Shown here in pieces: positions 25,756 through 34,893 of a DNA stretch of 64,000 nucleotides. A program made the position numbers and the translations under genes. The notes below the pieces were generated by a model that worked only from the letters and a program-made list of their open reading frames with translations, did no database searches and was not told where the DNA came from. Source of the stretch: Lachnospiraceae bacterium (lineage in GTDB: Bacteria > Bacillota > Clostridia > Lachnospirales > Lachnospiraceae); the NCBI GenBank assembly GCA_022787145.1, contig JALFVM010000182.1:1-64000 (forward strand). The letters are read 5' to 3'. The stretch's first letter is position 1, and the number at the start of each line of letters is the position of its first letter.

Positions 25756-25793
25756 AGTGAATTATGGCAACTATATTCACTTGATGGTATAAT
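25756..25793 (+). promoter_or_regulatory. Promoter with overlapping operator
   Basis: AGTGAAT (25756-25762) and ATTCACT (25775-25781) form a perfect inverted repeat with a 12-base spacer. It overlaps TGGCAA (25765-25770), 17 bp, TATAAT (25788-25793), upstream of the flavin reductase gene. HxlR/MarR-type repressors use similar sites. Confidence 0.5.
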
Positions 25794-25831
25794 GATTAAA
25801 ATGTGCGTGATAAATACTGATAGAAAGAGGA

Positions 25832-26371
25832 ATGATGATGAAAAATGTATTGATTATTTCCAGTTCTCCAAGAAAGAAGGGGAACTCACAAATTCTTTGT
25901 GAACAGTTTAAAAAAGGTGCAGAAGCGAAAGGGCATCAGGTGACACTGGTCCGTTTGATGGATTTGGATATTGGCTTTTGCCGGGCGTGTGATGCGTGTA
26001 TGAAAAATGGTGGCCAATGTATATTAAAGGATGACATGAAAGAGGTATTGGAACTGTATAAAAAGGCAGAGGTATTGGTTCTTGCGACGCCGGTTTATTT
26101 TTATGGAATCAGTGCCCAGATGAAAACATTTATAGACAGGACATATCCAATCTGGCAAAATCTTGGTAAAAAAGATGTTTATTATATTGTATCGGCAGGC
26201 TTGGGGAAAGAAATTGTAGAGCGTTCCCTGGGTGATTTGGATGGATTTGTAGAACATCTGGAGGAGTACAGGATTGCAGGAAGAGTGTATGCAACGAATG
26301 TAATGGATGCAGGTCTGGTAGCAGATCAGGCTGTTTTCCGTGAGGCTTATAACATGGGATATTCGATTTAA
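25832..26371 (+). CDS. NADPH-dependent FMN reductase / flavodoxin-like protein
   Basis: The 179-residue protein has the flavodoxin fold. The FMN phosphate loop SSSPRKKGNSQILC is near residue 10, CRACDACMKNGGQCILKDDM near 53, and ATPVYFYGISAQMKTFIDR near 90. These match the iron-sulfur-flavoprotein/NADPH-FMN reductase group. ATG 25835 is also possible. Its promoter overlaps an operator-like inverted repeat, so expression may be redox- or drug-induced. Substrate unknown. Confidence 0.85.
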   Translation: MMMKNVLIISSSPRKKGNSQILCEQFKKGAEAKGHQVTLVRLMDLDIGFCRACDACMKNGGQCILKDDMKEVLELYKKAEVLVLATPVYFYGISAQMKTFIDRTYPIWQNLGKKDVYYIVSAGLGKEIVERSLGDLDGFVEHLEEYRIAGRVYATNVMDAGLVADQAVFREAYNMGYSI

Positions 26372-26453
26372 CATGAATTGGTCTATGTTGAACAGGTGAA
26401 TGCAAATGCATTAGCGGCATAAGAGTTCATAATTTTGTACGGAGGGATAGAGT

Positions 26454-26867
26454 ATGTGGTTTATATTTGCGATACTTTCAGCAGTATTTGCAGCACTTAC
26501 CTCTATACTGGCGAAGGTCGGTATAGAGGGCGTGAATTCAAATCTTGCGACAGCAATCAGAACAGTTGTGGTAGTGTTTATGTCCTGGGGAATGGTATTT
26601 TTGACTCACGCGCAGTCAGGAATGTCGGAAATCAGTAAAAAAAGCTGGATATTTCTGATTCTGTCTGGTCTTACTACCGGAGCATCCTGGCTATGCTATT
26701 ATCGGGCATTGCAGACGGGAGATGCATCTAAAGTTGTACCGATTGATAAACTGAGTGTAGTGATTACGCTGGTTCTTGCTTTTGTTTTTCTGCATGAGAA
26801 ATTCACGGTAAAGTCATTGGTCGGATGTATTCTTATTGGTGCAGGAACATTGCTTATGGTATTGTAG
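26454..26867 (+). CDS. EamA-family DMT transporter (single-domain)
   Basis: The 137-residue protein has four hydrophobic helices and one EamA domain, matching the small single-domain DMT transporters that work as dimers. Typical is RALQTGDASKVVPIDKLSVV and a C-terminal GCILIGAGTLLMVL. RBS GGAGGG. Its stop abuts a palindrome shared with the convergent MoxR gene. Confidence 0.85.
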   Translation: MWFIFAILSAVFAALTSILAKVGIEGVNSNLATAIRTVVVVFMSWGMVFLTHAQSGMSEISKKSWIFLILSGLTTGASWLCYYRALQTGDASKVVPIDKLSVVITLVLAFVFLHEKFTVKSLVGCILIGAGTLLMVL

Positions 26868-26868
26868 A

Positions 26869-26929
26869 CAGGACAAGAGGGGTTCTCTGTCCGGTTTCAA
26901 AAACCGGACAGAGAACCCCTCTTGTCCTG
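26869..26929. repeat. GACGGTTCT-related perfect palindrome / shared terminator
   Basis: The arms run CAGGACAAGAGGGGTTCTCT...CCGGTTT and its exact complement around a 4-base centre. It starts 1 bp after the EamA stop and ends 2 bp before the MoxR stop, so it probably terminates both genes. The core GGGGTTCTCTGTCCGG is a variant of the repeat family. Confidence 0.8.
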
Positions 26930-26931
26930 CC

Positions 26932-28443
26932 CTAAAGCAGCATATTAATTTTTTTCATCAATTCCTGATTCTGTTCCTCAAACAGCAGCTTCTGGTTGTA
27001 CTGGTAATAGCGTTCGCATTCATAATTCTGAAGAAAATGTACGCTGTAGTAGTTGGTGTTCAGCTCTGTGATAAAGGTGACAATCTCCTGGCTGCTTCCG
27101 AAGGCTGCTTCCAGAAAGTCGAAGGCGCGCTCCAGATAAAGCCCTGCCGTGCTTCTTGCATCCTGGAATTTCTGTCTCTCAGTTCCAAAATGTTCTTTGA
27201 TGATAGCGAAGGCAGAAGCGCCGTTCTCAACAAGCTGGTCTTTTGAGTCTCTGATACAATCTTCCAGAAAACTTTCGATTTTCAGATAGTAATGCTTTTG
27301 TGCTGCGGTCAGTAGTTCGGCCGTCTGTTTTTGTTCTTTCTCCACAGAAATACGCTGCAGAAGATCTTCCAGAAAGACGACTGGCTGACCGGACTGTGCG
27401 CCGAGAAGACATTCTTTTGCCAGCACTAGCTGCGGATGGAGCATGGTCATGTAGCTCTCCAGGTCGCAGTATTGTTTAAACTGGTTGCTGCATTTTGCGA
27501 GAAGAAGACTGATCACGCTCAGTTTCTCATCAAAAGAAGCATGGGCGATTTTTTTCAGCAAAATATCCGGAATGTTTCCGGCGAAGATTTCTTCTATCTG
27601 GTAATCGGCCTGATATTTATAGTAGAGTTCCAGATAATTGGCGAAGTCTTTGGAAATCTTGGGATGCTGGATGTACTGGATGATGACCTCACGGTCCACA
27701 GTTTTGTTCAGTTTTTCATAGACTTCGATCAGGCGCGAAAGATCCTCCCATCCACGCGGGGTGGCAAAAAATTTCCCGTCCACGGTTGTCTCCATCTTGT
27801 AGAAATGAAGTGGCTTTGCGTTAAGGTAAGAGATAATTGCCGGATGAATATGGGCGCGGTATGCATAATTTTTCCAGGCTTCAAAGTCAGGTTCCACCTC
27901 AATCTTTTTGACACGATCCATCGTCACGACATCGAATTCACGGACAGAGCGGTTGTACTCCGGCGGATTTCCGGCTGCAACGATGAGCCAGCCCTGCGGA
28001 ATCTGATGATTTCCGAAGGATTTGCACTGGAGAAACTGCAGCATAGCAGGAGCAAGCGTCTCAGATACACAATTGATCTCATCGATGAACAGAATGCCTT
28101 CTTTCAGACCGGTGGCTTCCATTTTTTGATAAATCGAAGCGACAATCTCGCTCATGGTGTATTCGGTCACGGTGTATTCTTTTCCTCCAAAGGATTCTTT
28201 GGAGATAAACGGCAGACCGATGGCGCTTTGGCGGGTGTGATGCGTGATGGTGTAGGAAACGAGACCGACACCGCATTCTCTGGCAATTTGCTCCATAATC
28301 TGTGTTTTTCCGATTCCGGGAGCGCCGATGAGAAAAATGGGGCGCTGCCTCATGGTGGGAATGACATATTCTCCATATTCATCTTTTAGAAAATAAGCCT
28401 CGATGGCATCTTTGATCTCTTCTTTTGCTCGTTGTATATTCAT
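26932..28443 (-). CDS. MoxR-type AAA+ ATPase
   Basis: The 503-residue AAA+ ATPase has Walker A GAPGIGKTQ near residue 38, Walker B ILFIDEIN near 122, and sensor-1 VAAGNPP near 155, in the MoxR branch. MoxR ATPases usually act as chaperones or activators with VWA proteins. The VWA gene lies directly upstream and overlaps by 4 bp. C-terminal 200 residues are helical without known domain. Confidence 0.88.
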   Translation of the reverse strand: MNIQRAKEEIKDAIEAYFLKDEYGEYVIPTMRQRPIFLIGAPGIGKTQIMEQIARECGVGLVSYTITHHTRQSAIGLPFISKESFGGKEYTVTEYTMSEIVASIYQKMEATGLKEGILFIDEINCVSETLAPAMLQFLQCKSFGNHQIPQGWLIVAAGNPPEYNRSVREFDVVTMDRVKKIEVEPDFEAWKNYAYRAHIHPAIISYLNAKPLHFYKMETTVDGKFFATPRGWEDLSRLIEVYEKLNKTVDREVIIQYIQHPKISKDFANYLELYYKYQADYQIEEIFAGNIPDILLKKIAHASFDEKLSVISLLLAKCSNQFKQYCDLESYMTMLHPQLVLAKECLLGAQSGQPVVFLEDLLQRISVEKEQKQTAELLTAAQKHYYLKIESFLEDCIRDSKDQLVENGASAFAIIKEHFGTERQKFQDARSTAGLYLERAFDFLEAAFGSSQEIVTFITELNTNYYSVHFLQNYECERYYQYNQKLLFEEQNQELMKKINMLL

Positions 28444-29765
28444 AATGTATTGCTCCTTTTCAATTGATCGGTATCGAGTATCAGTTTGATGGCCCAGGGC
28501 GGCACATCCACATCCTGATAGTCTTCCTTCATAAATACAAAGGCAGTTTCGTAGATTGGTTTTTTGACTGGATATGTGCCGTATCCATCGGTAAAATAAA
28601 TCAGTCCGCGCAGCCGGTGAAACTTCCCGGCAGCCAGAAGCTCATTTACATAGGCGAAGGCCGGACGAAAATCAGTGCCTCCCTGCCCGACAATCTGAAA
28701 ATGTTTCATATACTCTTTCATCTGCTCCCTGCTGGTGATCAAAGTATCGTTCTGAATCCGTTCATCACACTGGATGAGATGCACGTGAATCTGGCGTGCG
28801 AAGCTTTCTGCCTCGTTTAAGACGCTGTATGTTTCTTCCAGAAAATGCTGCACCAGTTCGCCTTTGCACGACATGGAAGTGTCAATGACAATGACAAAAT
28901 CCTCGATTTTATGGACTTCCTTTGTCTCCTGCGGCTCGATCAGCGGCATGTTCCCATACATTTCCATGCCATAATTGTAAAAAATGTAGTCAAAGGAGTC
29001 CATATCCACCTGCATTTCTTCTTTCAAAACGCAGAATTTTCTCAGAAATTCTTTGTAATCGTAGCGCTGTCGATTCTCAATGCAGATCTGTTCATAGAGA
29101 CTTTTGGAGTCCTCGGACGCTTCTTTGGAAAAGGTTTCCATCTCGGTCTGCATTTTTTCACGAATGTCCTCCCATTTTTGTTGCTGCTGTTGATTTGGAT
29201 TGTCTGGTTTCTCATTCCAGATGCTGTGGTCATCCACGTAAAATTCGTGTGCAAGCTGCATGACATGCTCCTGCGAGAGGTTTTGGCGCTGCAGGTAATC
29301 ATATACACCCTGTGCAGTGATCACCTTACTGTGTTGGCGAAGTGCACTGTAAAGTCTTCTTCGAATCTGTGAGCGGGAGCGATAAACGCAGGAGAGATAC
29401 AGATCATCCATGACATATTCCGCTGCGATATCGCACGAAAGATTCCAGAGAGAAGGATCACGGCCTTTTGCCACAAACATATGGGCAAACAGACAGTGGA
29501 AAATCAGATGCAGGTATAGGCGGTTAATCAGCTTTCGGTCTTTTTTGTAAAGCGTAATCAGATGTTCCGGATGATAATAAAAGCCAATGCCTTCCGTTGC
29601 AGCCGGATTGACTCCGAAATCCGGTGTAAAGCGAAGCGAGGACAGGGCAACATCCAGAAAACGCATATGCAGATATAATTCGTTGCGGGCATTCGAGAGA
29701 ATCTGGCCGCACAGCTCAATGAGCTGCTGGTCGCGTTCTTCCTGCCGATAAATTGGATTATCCAT
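28440..29765 (-). CDS. VWA-like domain protein (DUF2201 metallopeptidase-like)
   Basis: ATG 29765 is preferred to an upstream in-frame ATG at 29855 because an AGGAAAG ribosome site precedes it. The 441-residue protein has an N-terminal putative metallopeptidase part (HLIFHCLFAHMF and a later aspartate region CDIAAEYVMDD) and a C-terminal VWA-like domain with the MIDAS-like DTSMS (about residue 300) and GGTDFRPAF. Pairs with the MoxR ATPase. The cellular role is unknown. Confidence 0.8.
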   Translation of the reverse strand: MDNPIYRQEERDQQLIELCGQILSNARNELYLHMRFLDVALSSLRFTPDFGVNPAATEGIGFYYHPEHLITLYKKDRKLINRLYLHLIFHCLFAHMFVAKGRDPSLWNLSCDIAAEYVMDDLYLSCVYRSRSQIRRRLYSALRQHSKVITAQGVYDYLQRQNLSQEHVMQLAHEFYVDDHSIWNEKPDNPNQQQQQKWEDIREKMQTEMETFSKEASEDSKSLYEQICIENRQRYDYKEFLRKFCVLKEEMQVDMDSFDYIFYNYGMEMYGNMPLIEPQETKEVHKIEDFVIVIDTSMSCKGELVQHFLEETYSVLNEAESFARQIHVHLIQCDERIQNDTLITSREQMKEYMKHFQIVGQGGTDFRPAFAYVNELLAAGKFHRLRGLIYFTDGYGTYPVKKPIYETAFVFMKEDYQDVDVPPWAIKLILDTDQLKRSNTL

Positions 29766-29872
29766 AGTTGTTCTTTCCTTTCTGGTGTCTATCATAGCAA
29801 GATTTCGGATGGGCGTCAAATGGGAAGCATTCCGTTGACCGGGGAAGTGGTGCACATGCGACCGACCTTCCC

Positions 29873-29901
29873 TTGTTTGAGGTTTCTTTTTGTGTTATCA
29901 T
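29873..29901 (+). promoter_or_regulatory. Promoter of AAA-ATPase copy 2
   Basis: TTGTTT (29873-29878), 17 bp, TATCAT (29896-29901), 36 bp before the gene. Confidence 0.5.
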
Positions 29902-29936
29902 GAACGAGAGAAATGTAAGGAAGGAGCACTGGAAAA

Positions 29937-31631
29937 ATGGCATTCAATATACCGGTTGGAGTTTCCGATTTTGCAAAAATTCGTGAAAATGGGTATTACT
30001 ATATTGATAAAAGCGGATTGATACAGGAATTGCTAAAAACAAATGCCACGGAAGTTACACTGATTACCCGACCAAGGCGTTTTGGCAAGACGCTTGCCAT
30101 GAGTATGCTGAATTGCTTTTTTGATATCCGAAAAGACAGCAGAATTTTGTTTGAGGGATTGGCAGTATCGAAGGAGGAAGAACTGTGCAGCAGATGGATG
30201 AATCAGTATCCGGTTTTGTCTGTATCATTTAAAGATGTTGGCGGGCTGAATTATGAAAATGCATACGGAATGCTGTGTTCTCTTTTTTCGCAATTGTATG
30301 AAGAACATATGTATTTGCTGGGAAGTTCTGTGATTTCTGATTATAATAAAGAAACTTTTGACCGTGTGGCAAGAAAAACAGCATCATTAGCCGAAATTAA
30401 AAACAGCATCAGTCTTTTGATGAAAATGATGCATCAGTATTATGGAAAGCAGGTGGTGCTGCTGTTTGATGAATATGATGTTCCGCTTGCAAAAGCGAGC
30501 AGTTATGGCTATTATGAACAAATGCTGGAAGTGATTTCTGCGATTATGAGTACGGCACTCAAAGATAATTCTTCCCTCCGGTTTGCGGTGATCACCGGTT
30601 GCCTGCGTATCTCAAAAGAGAGTATTTTTACAGGAACAAATAATTTTACAACCGATACGATTTCAGATAGTCGGTACAATGAATTTTTTGGCTTTACACA
30701 TGAGGAAGTCAGAAAAATTTTAGGTGATAACGGATGCAGGGAGCAATTAGAAAATGTGCAGAAGTGGTATGATGGATATCGGTTTGGAAATCTGGATATT
30801 TATTGCCCCTGGGATGTGCTCAACTACGTGAAAAAGGTCACGACGGAAGGTGTTGAGAAACCAGAGAATTTTTGGGAGTATACCAGTGACAATGCGGTGA
30901 TTGGTCTTTTTCTTGAGCGAACCGATTTTGATGTGACGGAAAAATTTGAAACTCTGTTGAGTGGAGGCTGCATCAAAGAAACAATCACAGAAAATCTGAC
31001 GTATCAGCTGCTGACTTCGTCAGAGGAAAATTTGTGGAGTCTTTTGTATCTGACCGGTTATCTGACGAAAGCAAAGAAAGAAGAATGGGATGGTGTCGAG
31101 CGTTTGGAAGGGAGACAGGTTTTGTTAAAAATTCCAAATGCAGAAATTATGGACATTTTTCAGAAATGCGTGGTAGAGTGGTTCAACAAAAAAGCGGTAC
31201 GCAGTGATCGAAGAGAACTTTTTCATGAATTGTGGAATGGCGGTGAAGAAAAACTTACCGAACTTCTCTCAGATCTTTTGTTTGACACCATTAGTTTTCA
31301 CGATTACGGGGAAAGCTTTTATCATGCATTTGTTACAGGACTTCTGTCAAGTGCCGGCTATATTGTGGAGTCTAATTATGAGAATGGTCTTGGAAGGTCA
31401 GATATTGTGGTAAAAGACAGGCAAAAACGCCGTGCAATTGTCATAGAAGCAAAGATTGCGGATTCGAGCCGGGATTTGGAAAAGGAATGTGCGAGTGCCC
31501 TCAGACAGATTGCAGAAAAACAATATGCCAGAAAAATCGAGAGAAGTGGTTTCAAGGCGGTTATTTGTTATGGGATTGCATTTTACCGCAAGGAATGTCT
31601 GGTCAGGATAGGAGACGGTTCCGTGTCCTGA
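29937..31631 (+). CDS. AAA-ATPase-like / PD-(D/E)XK nuclease family protein (copy 2)
   Basis: The 564-residue paralog of the gene at 16486 shares the same layout: IPVGVSDFAKIRENGYYYID, P-loop-like TRPRRFGKTLAMS, LLFDEYDVPLAKA, and C-terminal GRSDIVV with VIEAK. The last codons (RIGDGSVS, stop) come from a GACGGTTCT repeat arm, so the repeat was captured as coding sequence. ATG follows GGAAGGAG. Function unknown. Confidence 0.85.
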   Translation: MAFNIPVGVSDFAKIRENGYYYIDKSGLIQELLKTNATEVTLITRPRRFGKTLAMSMLNCFFDIRKDSRILFEGLAVSKEEELCSRWMNQYPVLSVSFKDVGGLNYENAYGMLCSLFSQLYEEHMYLLGSSVISDYNKETFDRVARKTASLAEIKNSISLLMKMMHQYYGKQVVLLFDEYDVPLAKASSYGYYEQMLEVISAIMSTALKDNSSLRFAVITGCLRISKESIFTGTNNFTTDTISDSRYNEFFGFTHEEVRKILGDNGCREQLENVQKWYDGYRFGNLDIYCPWDVLNYVKKVTTEGVEKPENFWEYTSDNAVIGLFLERTDFDVTEKFETLLSGGCIKETITENLTYQLLTSSEENLWSLLYLTGYLTKAKKEEWDGVERLEGRQVLLKIPNAEIMDIFQKCVVEWFNKKAVRSDRRELFHELWNGGEEKLTELLSDLLFDTISFHDYGESFYHAFVTGLLSSAGYIVESNYENGLGRSDIVVKDRQKRRAIVIEAKIADSSRDLEKECASALRQIAEKQYARKIERSGFKAVICYGIAFYRKECLVRIGDGSVS

Positions 31632-31635
31632 TTTG
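31605..31635 (+). repeat. GACGGTTCT repeat arm inside the 3' coding end
   Basis: AGGATAGGAGACGGTTCCGT continuing into GTCCTGA. It overlaps the last codons and stop of AAA-ATPase copy 2. An inverted partner lies at 32296-32333 beyond the cyclophilin gene. Confidence 0.65.
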
Positions 31636-31668
31636 CAAAAGATTTGAGTGAAAGAGAGGTATAGAAAT

Positions 31669-32295
31669 TTGAAAAAAATAATAAGTATGATGCTGATCAC
31701 AGCATTGTCTGTTGCGAGTCTGACAGGCTGTGGACAGGCAAAGGCAGAGGAAGAAAAGCAGGAGTCAGCAACACAGCAGGAGGAGAACACCGATCTTCTT
31801 TCCGGCAAGCATGAGGTAGAGCTTGTCATCAAGGATTATGGAACGATTGAGATGGAGTTGGATGCCGACAAGGCACCGATTACGGTGACAAATTTTGTGA
31901 ATCTGGTGGAGGAAGGATTTTATGATGGATTGACGTTCCACAGGATTATCGAGGACTTTATGATGCAGGGCGGCGATCCGAATGGCGACGGCACGGGCGG
32001 CGCAGAAAAAACAATCAAAGGTGAATTTTCCAGCAATGGTGTGGACAATGATCTGTCGCACACAAGAGGAGCTGTCTCAATGGCACGTTCCAGTGATCCG
32101 GACAGTGCGAGTTCCCAGTTTTTCATTGTGCATCAGGACAGCCAGTTTCTGGATGGAGAGTATGCCGTGTTTGGATATGTGACGGACGGCATGGATGTCG
32201 TGGACAAGATCTGTGAGAGTGCAGAGCCGACAGACAGCAATGGAACGATTCCGAAAGAGCAGCAGCCGGTGATTGAGAAAATTGTAAATAAATAA
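31669..32295 (+). CDS. Peptidyl-prolyl cis-trans isomerase lipoprotein (cyclophilin)
   Basis: TTG at 31669 behind AGAGAGG gives a lipoprotein signal (MKKIISMMLITALSVASLTG, lipobox LTGC with Cys near residue 20), an acidic linker and a cyclophilin domain. FHRIIEDFMMQGGDP, SMARSSDPDSASSQFFI and LDGEYAVFGYV are family motifs. It should fold secreted proteins on the outer membrane face. The start upstream at 31648 would put the signal after 7 extra residues and has no ribosome site. Confidence 0.92.
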   Translation: MKKIISMMLITALSVASLTGCGQAKAEEEKQESATQQEENTDLLSGKHEVELVIKDYGTIEMELDADKAPITVTNFVNLVEEGFYDGLTFHRIIEDFMMQGGDPNGDGTGGAEKTIKGEFSSNGVDNDLSHTRGAVSMARSSDPDSASSQFFIVHQDSQFLDGEYAVFGYVTDGMDVVDKICESAEPTDSNGTIPKEQQPVIEKIVNK

Positions 32296-32333
32296 GGCGG
32301 CAGGACAAGAACCGTCCCCTTGTCCTGCCTTTA
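32296..32333 (-). repeat. GACGGTTCT-type arm forming a terminator hairpin
   Basis: GGCAGGACAAG pairs with CTTGTCCTGCC, enclosing AACCGTCCC, then TTTAT. It starts directly behind the cyclophilin stop and probably terminates that gene. Confidence 0.75.
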
Positions 32334-32340
32334 TCCTGTG

Positions 32341-32410
32341 TAAACATCTGGTTAAACCTTATTTAAACCTCCGTAAATCGCATTGACTTCTTTTTTGGCT
32401 AGAATATAAT
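32341..32410 (+). promoter_or_regulatory. Promoter with Pho-box-like direct repeats
   Basis: TTGACT (32383-32388), 16 bp, TATAAT (32405-32410). Immediately upstream, four TAAAC/TAAAT units start at 32341, 32353, 32364 and 32374, i.e. about every 11 bp, like PhoP/PhoB boxes. The gene behind is a secreted phosphatase. Confidence 0.6.
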
Positions 32411-32452
32411 GAAGCCAGACAAAAGAATTTGCATGTCAAAGGAGATAAGAAA

Positions 32453-34888
32453 ATGAAATGTAAAAGTAGAAAAAAACCAATATTAGCAGGCACTCTTGCA
32501 GCAGCCATGGCAATCACAGGTGTTACTCCTGTTCTGGCATCTCCTGCGCCGGATGGAAAAACAAATGGGCAGGAACTGGCATCTTCGATGGGAATGGATC
32601 AGCAGTGGGAAAACTGGAAAGCAGACTGGGAAACATTAAAAACAGACTGGACACAGATTTCACTGACGCCGGGAAGCGATGAGAGCAAGCTGAATTTTGC
32701 ATGGTATTCCAAAAAAAAGACAGGCAATGTAGAGAATCAGGAGACATCAGAAGAAAAAACAGGAGCCGACCAGACAGAAGAAGTTGCCTTAACAGAAGAA
32801 GCGGATGTACTTGAGGTTGAAGAAGACGAGCCGGGAACAAGCTCTGTGCAGGAAGAACAGGATGGACAAGCTGCTGTTGAGGAACAGCAGGAAGAACCGG
32901 TGGAAGAAGTTACTGGTGATAATCAGCAGGGAGAGCAGGTTGTTGTGGAGGAACCTGAGCAGGTGCAAGAAGAGACAGAAAATGAACAGACAGATGAGAT
33001 TGCCGGTATGGTAGAAGAACTGTTGGGAGATGAGGCGCAGACCGATGCACCGAAACTCATCATCGGAGAAGGAAGAAACATGAAAAATGCGAAAGCATAT
33101 ATCGCTTCTCAGACGGATGCAACGACAGATACTGTAACAGGTACAGAGTATTTGTCCAACAAAGTGACAGCAGAAAATCTGAAGGCAAATACCATTTACT
33201 ATTATAGTTATCAGAAGGATGACGGTACTTATTCCGAACCGGAAGCTTATACAACAAAAGGAACGGATAAATTTAGCTTTATTTTTGTAGGTGATCCGCA
33301 GATTGGATCTTCCAATGAATTAAAAGGAACAGACACCGCAGAATTTTATGAAGCGCAGTCAGATTCTGTGCGCAGCGATGCATTTAACTGGGAAGCAACT
33401 CTGAATGCAGCTATGGCAAAGACAAATGAACAGGCAAGCTTTGTGGTATCAGCCGGAGATCAGATTCAGACTACGAAGAAAAAATCACCAAATAAGAGTG
33501 CAGATAAGAGTGAAATCGAGTACACTGGTTATTTGAGCCCAGATGTACTGAAATCTCTTCCGGTTGCTACTACCGTAGGAAATCACGATGCAGATAATGC
33601 CAATTATACGTATCATTTCAATACTCCAAACAGCAGCGAGCTTGGCTCGAATGGGATTGTGGGCGGAGATTATTATTTTACTTATGGGGATGCATTATTT
33701 ATGATGCTGAACACACAGGACACTAACGTAGCAGAGCATAAACAGTTCATAGAACAGGCGGTTGCGGAAAATCCAAGCTGTACATGGAGAATCGTAACAC
33801 TTCATCAAGATATTTATGGTTCTGCAGAACATTCCAATGAGCCGGAAATTACGAATCTTCGTTATCAGCTCGTACCATATTTTGAGGCAAATGATGTCGA
33901 TGTGGTTCTTACCGGACATGATCATGCATATTCTCGTTCTCAGTTGTTAAAGGGCGGAGTGAAGACAACAGAATACAGTGATGATGAATTTGATGAGGCA
34001 CTTGATCGTGATATGGATGCAGGCGAGAATCCTGAGACGAGAACTGAGGCACCAGGAAATATTCAGGCAGACTCTACAGATGAGGCAGATCAGAAATATC
34101 TTGGATATTTGAATGAAGTCATGGATAAAAATGCAGTAGAAAAAACAGACAAAGAAGTAGCTGTGAATCCGGAAGGAATTCTTTATATGACAGCGAACTC
34201 TTCTTCTGGAAGCAAGTACTACGATCTTGTCCCAAGAATGCAGTCATATATTGCCAGCAGATGGCAGGAAGATGTACCGACATATTCTGTGATTGATCTG
34301 ACAAAGGATACATTTACCATTCGCACTTACCGCACTGATAACGATGAGCAGATTGATAAGACGTTTACAATCAAAAAGACAAAAAAAGTCAGTGTGTCAA
34401 AAACATCCGCAAAGATTGCGACACAGACTTATACCGGAAAAGCACTCAAACCGGCATTCGAGGTAACGTTAAATGGAAAGACACTTCGCGAGGGCATTGA
34501 TTATACAACAACATATTCCAATAATGTAAATACCGGTAAAGCAAAAGTTGTCATCCAGGGAAAAGCTGGATATTCCGGAACAAAAACCGTGTATTTCCAG
34601 ATTGTTCCGAAGAAAGTTTCTATGAAATCTGTGAAATCTTCTGCGAAATCTTCTGTGAGCGTGAGTTATGCAAAAGCATCCGGAAATGTAAGCGGTTATG
34701 AGATTACGTATGCTACAAACAGCAAATTTAAAAGTGCGAAGTCTGTCAGGACAAAGAACACCAGCTATATACTGAAGTCAATCAAAAGAAATACGACTTG
34801 TTATGTAAAGGTAAGAGCATACAAAACAATTGATGGAAAACGTGCATATGGCGCTTACAGCAGTGTATCGAAAGTAAAGGTAAAATAA
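32453..34888 (+). CDS. Secreted metallophosphoesterase (purple acid phosphatase-like) with C-terminal Ig/Fn3 modules
   Basis: ATG 32453 follows AAAGGAGAT. The 811-residue protein has a signal peptide (to about ASPAPD), a Glu-rich linker (about 90-190), a Fn3-like phosphatase N-domain, then a calcineurin-like phosphoesterase with FVGDPQIG, SAGDQIQ, GNHDADN, LHQDIYG and GHDHAYSR. The C-terminus has an MBG/Ig-like module (YTGKALKPAFEVTLNGK) and one Fn3 module. No sortase motif. Likely scavenges phosphate outside the cell; substrate not known. Confidence 0.9.
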   Translation: MKCKSRKKPILAGTLAAAMAITGVTPVLASPAPDGKTNGQELASSMGMDQQWENWKADWETLKTDWTQISLTPGSDESKLNFAWYSKKKTGNVENQETSEEKTGADQTEEVALTEEADVLEVEEDEPGTSSVQEEQDGQAAVEEQQEEPVEEVTGDNQQGEQVVVEEPEQVQEETENEQTDEIAGMVEELLGDEAQTDAPKLIIGEGRNMKNAKAYIASQTDATTDTVTGTEYLSNKVTAENLKANTIYYYSYQKDDGTYSEPEAYTTKGTDKFSFIFVGDPQIGSSNELKGTDTAEFYEAQSDSVRSDAFNWEATLNAAMAKTNEQASFVVSAGDQIQTTKKKSPNKSADKSEIEYTGYLSPDVLKSLPVATTVGNHDADNANYTYHFNTPNSSELGSNGIVGGDYYFTYGDALFMMLNTQDTNVAEHKQFIEQAVAENPSCTWRIVTLHQDIYGSAEHSNEPEITNLRYQLVPYFEANDVDVVLTGHDHAYSRSQLLKGGVKTTEYSDDEFDEALDRDMDAGENPETRTEAPGNIQADSTDEADQKYLGYLNEVMDKNAVEKTDKEVAVNPEGILYMTANSSSGSKYYDLVPRMQSYIASRWQEDVPTYSVIDLTKDTFTIRTYRTDNDEQIDKTFTIKKTKKVSVSKTSAKIATQTYTGKALKPAFEVTLNGKTLREGIDYTTTYSNNVNTGKAKVVIQGKAGYSGTKTVYFQIVPKKVSMKSVKSSAKSSVSVSYAKASGNVSGYEITYATNSKFKSAKSVRTKNTSYILKSIKRNTTCYVKVRAYKTIDGKRAYGAYSSVSKVKVK

Positions 34889-34893
34889 CATTT

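Noticed and set aside
26454..26867. EamA protein as a truncated transporter
   Set aside because: Single-domain DMT proteins of about 140 residues are a normal family; start, helices and end are intact.
27436..28389. 317-codon open frame on the + strand
   Set aside because: Antisense shadow of the MoxR ATPase, whose motifs are clear on the other strand.
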